DNA from: Triops longicaudatus
Taxonomy: Eukaryota; Arthropoda; Branchiopoda; Notostraca; Triopsidae
Assembly (NCBI GenBank): GCA_022885665.1
Contig: JAGQDJ010000059.1
Location: forward strand, 62,001 to 126,000
DNA length: 64,000 nt
Reading direction: 5' to 3'
Shown: piece by piece, positions 35,901 through 47,900 of the stretch
Numbering within the stretch: the first letter of the stretch is position 1
Layout of the letters: every line of letters starts with the position of its first letter
Position numbers and translations under genes: made by a program
The notes under the pieces: generated by a model
The model's database searches: none
Told to the model about the DNA's origin: nothing
Seen by the model: the letters and a program-made list of their open reading frames with translations, nothing else

Positions 35901-38900
35901 AAATCTAAATTTACTAGGATTCGCTGAGAAAGCTAGAAATCTCAAAAATGTTTGAGAGAAATTGAAGACAAAATACGGAAATCTTTATTTTTACAAATGT
36001 TTTAGACTATAGGGACACCTGCAACGCTGGAAAACTATTCTGAAGAGAAATTTACTGGTCCAAACGCCGTCTGCTGGTGCTCTGTAAAATCTCTTGCAAG
36101 GTTCAAACTTCCCCAAGCTAAATCGACTTCACGTTATCATGTTACCATTTGCGACTCGGTAACTAGTCCAATAAAATAAGCAAGAAATGTTTCTACGGCT
36201 TGAAACTTGTCAGTTCAGTAAAATACTTGAGGACGCTACGGAAAGGTATTTCCGAGGAGCTAAATGAGAAAAATACCCCGGGGCGATAGTTACAGTAACT
36301 CGGGTCATTCGGCACAAATTGACTACCATTCTGAATGACAGCCGTCGCTATGGCAACGCGAAAATAAAAAGCAGGCGACAAAACGAGCTTCCGAGGTCTG
36401 CTACTCCTGTAGAAGGCTTAACAATCCCGGTACATTTCCCAAGTACTGGCCGGATGTGATACGCCAACTTCACGTGGTATAACGTCCTTAGGTCCTTTAC
36501 ATTTCGCTCTTCCGTCCAGACCACCTAAAAGCTTTACTGCTCTATCGCAACTGCTACTGCAGTAATCACGGCCCACGACTGTGACGAGAGACATCTGAAA
36601 CGTGAACGAAAGGCAGATCCTAACAGCTTTCCAGCTCTTGTCACTAAACAGCGTCAAGGGAAATCAAAAGAACTTGTGTTTCCGCTTCTGTCCTTTCTTC
36701 TTCTTTCATTTTTAATTTTTTATTATTTTTTTCCTTTTTATGGATTCCCCTTTTTTTATCTTTCTACAGATTTAGAAATGAAGGCTATATAATGGGCCAA
36801 AGGCTAAAAAAGCGAGGAGACAAAGTTAATAGTTCTTCCAGGAAACTGAGCTTCTTGGAACCCAAATACTTGAACAGTGAAGAGTAATCAAAGTTGGCGT
36901 TTACATGGACCGTTCTAATATTTGTTTAACAGGGTCCCCTTTTATCAGCGCCATCTTTTCAATCTTCGGCATTCTTCATCATTCTTCCGCCTTGTACTAC
37001 TCGCCTTTGCGTGAGCTATGCAAGGCACGTGTGCGTTCTAACCTCGATTTTGCCCACGATTTTAACCCAGATTCACATAGAAGTTTGGTGCTAATTTCTA
37101 AACAAGTTTCAACTGCTCTATTTATCATTAAAGTTACTCTTAACTTTGCCCACTTTATTAGTCGTCTCCACACTTACCTTTCCAATGTGAGGTAATTGAC
37201 TCCTTTGTCAAGTGCAGAGCTTTTTCATTGCCTGTCTAATACAAATGAAACAGAAGTTTCATTTGTATTAGACAGGCTTTTTAATAGAATTTTCCCTTCA
37301 GTTACCTTCAGATTTGCCCTCACTTTTGACCAAGTTCACACTTCAACCTTTGTCGTAGCTCTAATTCAAAACAATTTGCTAGTATTACATCAGGATTTTT
37401 ATGTAGCCATACATCACATTGTTTAACCCTCCAATTATCCTCGACTTTACCCTCTATTTCAACCACGTTCACAATAGAAACTGTCGGGTTTAACTAACTT
37501 TTTTTCTTATATTCTTTCTTTCTTTTCGTTCATAGTAAGACGCTAATAAGCTCGAAGTATCCTTACTCTTCGACTTACCCTCACACTGTTACCCATTTTC
37601 ACACAAGAACACGGTTGGGGTAAAATCTATTTTACCCTAAAAACTCATTTTCACACGGCCTCGGAAATCTTCATTCTAATATCACTTCAAATATTACTGC
37701 ACGTAAGTTTATCCCGCATTTATCCCCCCACTACTATACACACTAGTATAGCAGTCTAGTGTATACACACTAGTCCATTTGGGTAAAAAGAGAAAAATCT
37801 TCGACACTTATATCTTCGACCAAAATCCTGGCGCTTTTATTTACCCTAGTTAGCTTTAATCATACATTTGTCCCGATCGTTAACACCGTTCATGCTAGAA
37901 ATCACTTGGATAAGTTCTTTAAAGCTCAATGCGCATTTTACTGCACTAGTATAATAATTGCGATTTACCATGGGTAACTTTAATACCATATTCCCTTGCT
38001 TTAGACCACGATTACAATAAACCCACAGTGACATACGTTTTTGCAATACTTATTATTATTTTCTTGTATTTATTTACTTAATGTTTTATTTTCTTTATTT
38101 ATTTATTTATACATTTCATATTTTCATTCTTTTTGCTTTGTGTTTATTGTACTAATTCCCAATTATGTGTCTTACCACGTAGAAAATTAAACAAGAAATT
38201 ACCGAAGATTTTAACCTTCTTTTTTTTGACAAACTTATCTCAATACTACCTAATAGCTTTAAGAGATTTGTTGTTGATATTCCCTTCGTCATCTAGGCCA
38301 GTCCTCAAGTAAAACTCACTTGATAAGGCTAAATGACTTTTGCGCTTCAAAGTAAATACGTGAACAGTTTATCGGACGAAAAGTTAATTTACCTAAGACA
38401 AAGTCTTCCAATATAAACAACTTGAAGCCTTCCATCTTCTACCTTTGTTTTCTTCCCTAACTGTATTTCTCTTTCATCTTCCGTTCACTCTTTCGCCTAA
38501 TCATCTTTTTTTATATTGTTCCTTTTCTTTCATGCTTCCGCCTATTCTTTTATTTTCGCTATGTTTATTTTATACCAATTCCATTTTCCATTGTTTATTT
38601 TACTTAATTTTAGGTTTATTTGTTTTACTTTCCTAAGTTCATTTTCAGCTTCAATTTTTCAAATTTATTTCAATTAACATTTTGCTCTAACTTTATCCAT
38701 AATTTGTCTTATTTTTTTTAATGGACTTTCTCAGCTCTATTCAATCTCAAACTCTTTGATCAGTCATGTACCAACACTCGGGGGTCTGGTGAATCCATTT
38801 TTTTCGACACTATTATTGACTTGGCCTGTCATTAACCCACCCAGGCACCTCCTTTACGCCACCCTGAAATCTCTTGTGGGAAAAACCCATTCCCATGTAG

Positions 38901-41900
38901 ACCATGATGGGCTCGTGAACTCGTGGTACTTGCGGCCAACCAGATCATCATCTTCTCCCTTGATTCATACTCCTTAAAACCACGCTTCGACCATCCAGCC
39001 CATATTACACTCCATCTTGACTTAACGGTCTACACTTTGTCCTTATTTCAGATCCAAGTGACGATAACGCGACCCTTGTCTGCCCTTATCTTCTGTGTCA
39101 CCCATTGTTGCAACACTCGACCAAAAACCTTCCTTTACCCTCCTCTTGCCCATCACAACCACCCAGAATCGTCTTTTTCCACGTTATTTCGATCTTTTCC
39201 AGATCCAAGTATGCAATAAAACGCAAAAACCTTGTCCTTCGGCCACAGACGCCACCTTGACCTCAACAATAGGTAAGATATTTCCGGAAAGGATAGATCA
39301 CCCTCGAACAAAGCGCACGACTAATTGTCTCCCCATAAGCATGGAAAAAGGTGTACACGGAAAGAATTTGTTCAGGAATTTCCCCTAAATGTGTAGGATT
39401 ACAACAATGCTTTGGGGAACAATTCACAAGGTAATAATACCTCCTGCAGGCTAAGCGTGAATCCGGAAGTATGCTAGGGCAAGGGAGGGTAAACTGACGG
39501 CTAATAAGCGTTGGTTTTGCCATGCATTTTCGTCTCATGTGTATTATTTATGTTTCTGGAATAATTGGGTAGCCTAGACCAATACATAGCTGGAAGCCAC
39601 GCCTACTGGCGCTTTATGGCAGAGGTCACATAAATCTGTACTCCTTTTTCGCTATAAAAGTACGGTTGCGGTGATGCGTTGCCACAGCAACGAATTTCGG
39701 AAATTGGAATTTTTTTCTCTATAGCTTGGTACTAATTTCGTGCACTGGCAATTTCCATCTTGAAGGATAGGACATTTTGATTGACGAGCAGAATCTTCTG
39801 GTGGCAAATCGAGATGGCTGAAATTTGATAAGAAATTCCCTCGAGATTATCTGCATATTCGCATTTTCTAATCTTTTTTTTAAGAAATCCTACTCGTTTC
39901 TTAAGTAAATCTCTAGAAATAGAACTAAAGTACACGAAATTTATCCAAATTTAGTAAAATTACTTAATTTTAAAAAAATGACTTAGAATCATCACAATTG
40001 AAAAATAAAGTATTTTTTATACTTCACGCGAACTCAATGCTCTAATTTTTCAAATTAAAGCCGAAAAAAAAATTCTTTAAAGAATTCAGACAGAATTAAA
40101 AAATAGGAAAATTGATACTTCACGAGATTTGCAGCATTTGAAAAATTTGAGAGTCGAACGCGGCTCGTGCGAGTCAAAGAGGAAAAATTTTGAAAAAGGG
40201 CCCTGAAAATTCTTGGCAAAGTCATCCGTGGCTACCCAAAACATGTTTAGTGCCCTGTTTTCTGTAAACAAACGATCAAGGCTTCCCGCCAAGCTTGCTC
40301 GCGCCCTAACATCTTCAGTTCATTAAAGCCAGCAAATGGAATTAAAACTTTCGGGTTCGCTACGAGTGTTAAATGTCAGGACATTCCCTTCAGTTCACGA
40401 CCCTGCCTTATTGGCTTTCATGCTTTTGAAAATTCAGCAACGCCTGACTATCTAAAACAACTTCTAAATAACGAAGCATCCCTTGGAGATTTAAAAATGG
40501 TCAAAATCATGTGCACGTTTCGAAATTCTGAACTTTAGTCCACAATTAGTCTTTAATGTCTTATTTTCATTTATCAATTATGTAAACGTCAGACATTGTT
40601 GACTTTCCCACGAGCTTAAGCTCAAATATCAATTTATTTAAAATATTGGTTCAAAATATCACATTTAAAATATCGGCTGACTAAATAAAGACTAATTTAG
40701 CAAATGCTGAAATTTCAATTTCACCACAAATTAAAACTGTTCAGAGATTATTTTCAATTCTATGCTAGGCTAGTGATTTTGCTCTGCAAACTGACGAAAT
40801 TCCCAAAAATGTTTAAACTACGTCGCTTCTTAAAAATTAACTCAAACTGCCACAAAAACTTATTACAGGCGCAAGAATTTTGAAAACTGCGTAATTTCGA
40901 AGAATAATTGAGCCAGATTTTAAGACATTTAATTCTGCTGCAATTATCTCTTGAAAGTTCCCAATTTTTTAACTCTTTCCATAGCTAAAGTGTTTCGATT
41001 GCATCCCATTGAAACGATTTCTGTTACGACTTTCAATCGCTTCGTTCAACTTCAGCAAAAGGCACGACATATTTTTCAAAACTCAGAACCTTACACTACC
41101 ATAAACAAACATTTGCCCTTATTCACGTGAATTACTCCAACCCAAAAAATCTTTTGAAATCTCAAAATTTCAACCGTCCTGTTCAGTAAAATTATTTAAC
41201 TGCAAAAGAAAATTGTAGTATTAGTTATTGTCTCAACGACGATAGGCATAGCGACAAATAATCGATGCTCCTCGATCGTGAAATCTGTTCACCAACCCTT
41301 GGGACTCGAACGTTATCGACCGTAATCAAAACCTGAGATGCGTTACCCATAAGAACGAATGTTCAAGGTATAAGCTCAAGGATCAAGGTCATAAAGCGTT
41401 GTGCTCCCATACAAGAAAGGTTGATGGACCGAAAATAATCTCTTTAAAAAAAATAGAAGTCTTAAAAGGAACGTAAGAAAAAAGAAAAACGATTTTGTTA
41501 CGATCGTCCAAACTCACCCGTCGCTCGTTGATCGCTAGCGCCATACGACTGAACCGATGACAAATGACACATCTCGGATCAGAATGCAAGAGCATTTTTT
41601 CTCTCGCACAACTAACGACAACAATTGGTGCCAGCCACGTCGTTACTCAACTCAATTTCCCCAAATTTTGTTACTCACTAAATCCTTATCAAATCACCAT
41701 AAGAACAACTTTCTTTCTTAAGTTTCTCCCGTGTTTTCGCGTCAATTTCAAAACCTAACTCACCACAAAATTTACCTAAAATCACTCCAGAATTTTTTTT
41801 CCAACACAATCGAAAATTCAGAGAAATGAAAGCAACACTTGTGACCCCCAGAAATTTTGCCACTACACAACTTTTTCACTATTTTTAGAGTAAATTTTTA

Positions 41901-44900
41901 ACTCGCAATTAAGCGATACAGCCGGTTACACAACAGAGTTCTCCAAATGGACGTAAACCTCTGAGAAGGAAGAAGAAGAAGCACTCACGTATGCCCATCG
42001 ATCTCCACATACTAACAGGTTTGAATAGCTCGAAAACCCGCCTTCTACTGCTCTTTCCCTCTCCTTTCCTCTCCCTTTTCTCCTCCTACTTACCAGTTAG
42101 CTTGCTTTACGTCTCCGTTGCCAAGAACTACCAAGGTAGACATTCAAACCAGAAAAGAAATTCGCTGGAAAAGAAATTAACTTTGCTTACTCAATTACCA
42201 AGTCCCATTTTTCTCTGTAATTTAAGCATACCTCGCTTTTCGCGACTAACTCTTAAAAGCTCAATTTTTCCTTTCACCTCGGAAGTTTAGACTCTTTTGA
42301 GTTAAGTGCCTTCTAGTGAAACTGTGAAGATTCACAAACGTGATTTGATGAACAATTTTCGTTCATAAACAGAAACTATTGACTTCTCAATTAAGCTAAA
42401 AAATATTAAACATTTGTCTTTTATATCAAGTATTTCTCTATTTGTCACTGACAAACAAGAAAAGATCTGTTTAATATTGTAAATTCTGAAAATAAGTGAA
42501 AATACAAAAATGTTTTCAAAAAATTCATCAAAAATAATTTTTTAACATATTAGGAATTTGGATTTGTTAATAGAACGAATAAAAATTCCTCGCTTTAATA
42601 AATTTAAAGATGAGCTTCTTTAGACAAACGAAACAACATAAAGACAGAAGTCGATTTTCTTACGTTTTTAAAGGCAAAATCCGGGCTTAAATTGAATACC
42701 GAGGAAAACTTGTATAGGAGGCCTAAGCTGACAAAAGAGAAGCAAAGAAGTCCAAGTACTCTAGGAACTGTTGTGGTCGTTTTCATGGCGCCGTAGCGTC
42801 GCAGAGGCGGCGTCGGTAAGATTTTTGTTTTCCTAGCTTGATTTTTTGTTGTTTTTCTAACTCGGCCACGCATGACGCATAACGCTCTCTTAAAGGTCGC
42901 TTTCAAGTCGCGACACGCATAAAGCACTCTTAAAAAAGAAAGAGAGAAAATAAACGAACAAGAAAGATTTGTTTGGGCTCCCTCTTTTCTTTAGCTTAAC
43001 TTAGGACAAGCCACCGTAACTCCCAATGACGTCACTACTTGGCTGAGACAAAGAAAATAAAGAGCAATTTTCTACAAACCTGCCTAATACTTGCCGTCAA
43101 CAAATCTTGGAATCTTAAAATCCTTAGAACATGAGAAAATACACAAAAAATCTTCGAAACAATCAACCTAAAAGGCTAAAATTAACGAAAAACTAAGGAG
43201 ATTCGAAAAAAAAATCGAGACTAAAAAGGAAGCGAAAAAACCATCATGCAAAAAATTGAAAAAACGAAACTTAAAAAAAGCTAAACCATGCAACAAAACG
43301 AAAGTTCATAGAAATAAAAGGAACCGCGAGTCACCAAGATATTTAAAGCAATCCCGCTTTAATTTTCACTTCGTCCTAATTATCATCCAAAACTAATTGT
43401 TAGCCGCCTTAATGACTCTGAATAAGGAAAACCCCACTTGGTTCCTAACGAGTGATTGACAATCCATGTCCTTCTGTCTTCCTCTGTGAAGAGAAAAGCT
43501 AGAATGTAAGAAAAGGGCATTTCTTGCCACTCCGTGCAACATCCACCAAACGTTGGACTTAACGGCGGATGTCGCTTAAAACTGTTGAAAAGGCAAACAA
43601 ATGTGGGTGGCCACGGACGAAGACAAGAATGTCGAAATGGGAGGCCAGCGAGGGTGGTTCACCCCCTAAACGGGACTGACTGACTGACTTCCTAATTGCT
43701 CTAAAAACAGTTCTCCGAGTCTCTTTTCCACTACGTAATGTAATCCAGCCAAAAGTCAAAGGAAACGAAACCAGAACACCCGAAACCAGCAACACTCATG
43801 GGAATCCCTTGTAGAAACTAAACTAAAAATAATTTTCCGGACCCAATACCCTATACACATGTTTTCCCCCTTTTTAAACCAGTTTTTAGTACGGTGCTAA
43901 ACGGACGACACTTTCAACAATGCGCCCAGGCCACAAATCTGTTCACTCTGACCGTTTTACGCAAGAACCCTTTTTAATACCAGCCTAGCTGTCGTTCGGT
44001 TCAACCCACTCGCTCTTCTTCTACGCAATGTCATTTCACGAGGTTGAGAAGAGTTAGCAGGAATTACAAGCTCTAATGCGTCCTAACGCATGACCCGAAT
44101 GACATAAGTGCACTGTAAAAGAACCGGCCCGAAACTAATCTGGCGACACGTTATTACAAATAATTGTAATAAATTAAAAAAAAAGTGTTTTAACTTTTCC
44201 ATACCTTAAACTTAAACTTTAACTTAAATATACCTAAAAAATTAGGTATGTTTTAATGCAAACCTGGTTAAATTCGTGGCTGTTATTTTATAACAATATT
44301 TCTTCATTGTTATGTTAATATGATTTGTAGGTAAATTAGGTTAAATTATTGCAACGTAACATTGTATTAGGTTATGTACCTTCTTAAACACACCGAAGAT
44401 TTTTCTAGAATTTTACGAAACTAATTTATAGGTACTCTTATCTCCTTAGCGTCTTAATCGATACCAAATTAAATATTTCATTCTTCGTTTCCCTTTTCTC
44501 TAAAATTTTAGTTTACAAAACGGCATCTAAAAGCCGTTTAATGTATAATGCACCTAAAAGCAATTTCAACAAGGAAAGTAATTATTTGCTCTTAATTACC
44601 TTAAATTTGCGTATTTAGCTACTAAAATCCTTACCCGTGGTTAATAATTGTTTTGTCGATATCGGTTGTCAAAAGCCGTTCGAGTTTTCCTTTTTGCTCT
44701 TTTAAATAAAAATCTCCTTTTTTCTACTTTAGTGTACGTTTCATAAAATTCCAAGATAGTTCGGGGCGTATTACAACAAAAACGGTTGTCTATCGCCTTC
44801 GTAGCACTTTTAACACTCTTACCATAAAGCAACGATTTAGTATCGACAGATGAATACGATAGTAACATGGTTTGGTCATGTATCTTTTCAACGATTGTTG

Positions 44901-47900
44901 GAAACGGGACAAAAGAATCGAAAAAAAATGAAAACTCACCCTTCTGTTAGATTCCTTCGGATTTTGTTCCGACGCCACGGTTCCGAAAATAGACGGCTGC
45001 AAAAGAGACAAAACACACGTTTTTCACTTTTTTTTCAAAAAAAAAAAAAACAGAAAATGAAAATAATCAAAGAAATCCAGTGAAGTCAAGGAAAAGGGAA
45101 AAGCCGGGGCTTAGAACGATAAATAGAGTGGCAAAATTCTTCGGGGCTAAACCTGTGCTGTCGAGGTTCAAAAGGTCTTAAGGAGGGTTTAAAAGAGGGT
45201 TAAAAGAGGGAAAAATGGGTTTAAAAAAAAACGCCTGCAAAAGGGGGGAAATAGGAAGACTTGCAAAGCAAACGGTAATTTGATAGCTTATGAAGCGTAG
45301 GTTGAGTTTCACACTTGAGTTACCGCGGCAGACGGACCATGACACCCAAACCATTGGGGTTCAAGTTGCACCCTCATATGCACTAAACTAAAGCCTCGTT
45401 CTCCCCTAGACACATATATAGACAGCCTAAGTCTGCAAGCGTGTCTGACTCCTTTTTTGAGGCACTTTAAAAAGACCACCCGATCGTTAGAAACTTGAAC
45501 TTAACCTTGAACTTAGATTAGCAACCGAAGACTTAATTTTGGAAAACAGTTTAAAAGTTCCCAAGCTCGAAGTACAAATAGCCAAATCCGAGTTGAGCGG
45601 AAATTAATCAATAATTAAGCTACTAAATAACATTAAATATAGACAATACATAATACATTAATTATTAAATCAGAATAATAACATTTTACAAAGCTACAAT
45701 CATAATTAATTATTAAATACAGACAATTAAATTAGCGTATTTACACGATTTTATACGCTAACACTACAATTGTGAGTAGAAATAAAAAAAGAAACTATAC
45801 GGTATAAGTTGTCTATTTTCATTGTTATTTTTGAACCTGTTCTTACTCAAGATGTCAAATTAAGCTTTAAGACAGCAGACGCCACCTAGCGAGCGTCACA
45901 CGAGCCTCATGTAAAAAGAGTCGCGTTTCGCGCCAAATTTTATCCTACGTTGCTATAAAAAAACGTTTTCTATTTGCCAAGCCTGTTTTACATCTCAGGA
46001 AGTAAAAAAAAAAATATTGAGAATGCAAAATCTTGATGCACAAGAATTGCATCTCAAGGAATACTTAATCGTGAACATAAACTGTCAAGTGCCTTTAAAA
46101 CATGACTTCGATAATAAGTTTCTGGCTTTGAAAGACCCATAAATCACGATTGCGGAGATCATTTCATTTGCCTGAGATTCATCAGCGCGCGCAGAGATTC
46201 AGTAGTCCATAAATCCCTTTCACCTTCATGACCACGGTTTATGGAAACGAGTCTCCGGGCACTAGAGCACGTTGCAGTTATTCCTGAACCAACAGGGAGC
46301 AATTTTAAAAGTGAAGGAATTGTTGCAACAAATAAACACAATTAATTTTCGACTTTTTTAATGTTTTCATTTCCTATTTTTTATTTATTTACTCACTGCA
46401 GCAAGTTATGCAGGAAAATGAGGTTTGCGCTTGAAAACACTACGATTTGAGACTTGTTAGTTCTGAATGGAACGTTCCAATCTTAGCTCTTTATAAAATG
46501 TTCCAGTTTCATTCCAAATGAAGTGATGTTTAAGTGGATTATTTTTAATTCGTTGTTTCAAGATTATTTTAAATTTCACCAGGCTTCTTCCCATTACCAG
46601 TGTTGCACTTGTGGATTTTTGTTATGATAAAAAATCTATATTATTTTACCGCAATAAATCCAACAACTTGATAGTTTAATACTTATTAAAATGTATGTTA
46701 ACATATTCAATAATTTACAAATACCTGATCTGAATAATTTACAAATATTTTAAGACCCATGATGAAGGGAAAAAATAATATTAAACACTTTCAACCTCAA
46801 TTTTTCATATATGTAGACTTTCCAAAAATGGTCGTAATTTACTACAAACTCGCAAACTTAATAATTAAAAAAAGGGCTTCACTGAGGAATGTATTCAATG
46901 AGATCTCGTTGTAACGAACCTTCAACAGCAGAAAAACTTTTGGGTATGTAGAATGGTCCGTTATACCAGACGCTTTTACGGTTAAATTTGCCCGAGACGG
47001 CAGATAATTCATTACAAAAGAATTCGCTATACGAGACTGTAAAATGTTAGTTATAACTAAATTCTACCCCAAGAATTCGGTACAATGAGACCTAACTTTA
47101 AAGAGTTCTTTATAACGGAAATCTATTGCGCAAATTCGTTTTAACAAGGATTAGTTAAAAGCATTTGTTATACATAAAGTAAAGTTTACTTTTTAAATTT
47201 TACATACAACGCACTTCTACTTTAAGAAAGTTTGTTATAAGGGGATTCTACCATAGAAAAAGTTCACTTTAAATTCTTCTTTAAAAAGACACGTCACGAC
47301 AAACTTATCCGGTAAAAAGGTTCGTTATAGCAACATTTAATGTTGAAAGGGAGTTATATCGAAAATTTGGTAGAAAAGAGTCTGTTATAATGAAATTCTA
47401 TTACTGAAGGGTTCGTTGTAAATAGACAATTCCTAGCAATAATCGTTATAAAGATTTTTACTGAAAAGGTTCATTATAAAGCAATTTTACTCTGAAACGA
47501 TTCGTGATAACAATAAAATAAAATCATAATTTAAACAAAACAAATAATACAATTATAAAATGATGGCAAGATAAATATTCGTGTCTGCTGTAAAAGGTGC
47601 ATTATATCTCTTTACTAGATCAAGAGCGATACAACAGCGAAATCCTACTATAAAAAGTTTCGTTATGTCATTCTATACTGTAAGAAATGGTATCAGAAAT
47701 CTTGTGCATCAATTTATTACTAACAAGTTTCTTGCACGAAAACTTACAAGTTTATCTAAATTAACTAAAATTGCAACTTTTTCTGGTAACGGATTGTAAT
47801 GAACATCTCCACAAGAAATATTTATAAAACATCAAACTATTTTATAGTATAAGCAATAGCTTTATATCAAGATTCTACCGTACAAGCTTTCGTTACGAGA

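Larger units (their letters stand above)
18179..44939 (-). other. RASGEF1B: Giant RASGEF1 intron (about 26.8 kb)
   Basis: This stretch separates the 57-nt exon from the PQTP exon. It holds TTAGG-like tracts, two MITE families, two degenerate tandem arrays, a perfect hairpin, and candidate alternative or nested exons at 34.7, 35-36.6, 41.5 and 42.1 kb, each listed separately. The remaining sequence is AT-rich without a recognisable gene. Its status as an intron depends on the two 5' exons really belonging to this gene. Confidence 0.6.

Noticed and set aside
37735..37778. TATACACACTAG/CTAGTGTATA palindromic words
   Set aside because: Imperfect and short; expected occasionally in CA/TA-rich sequence.
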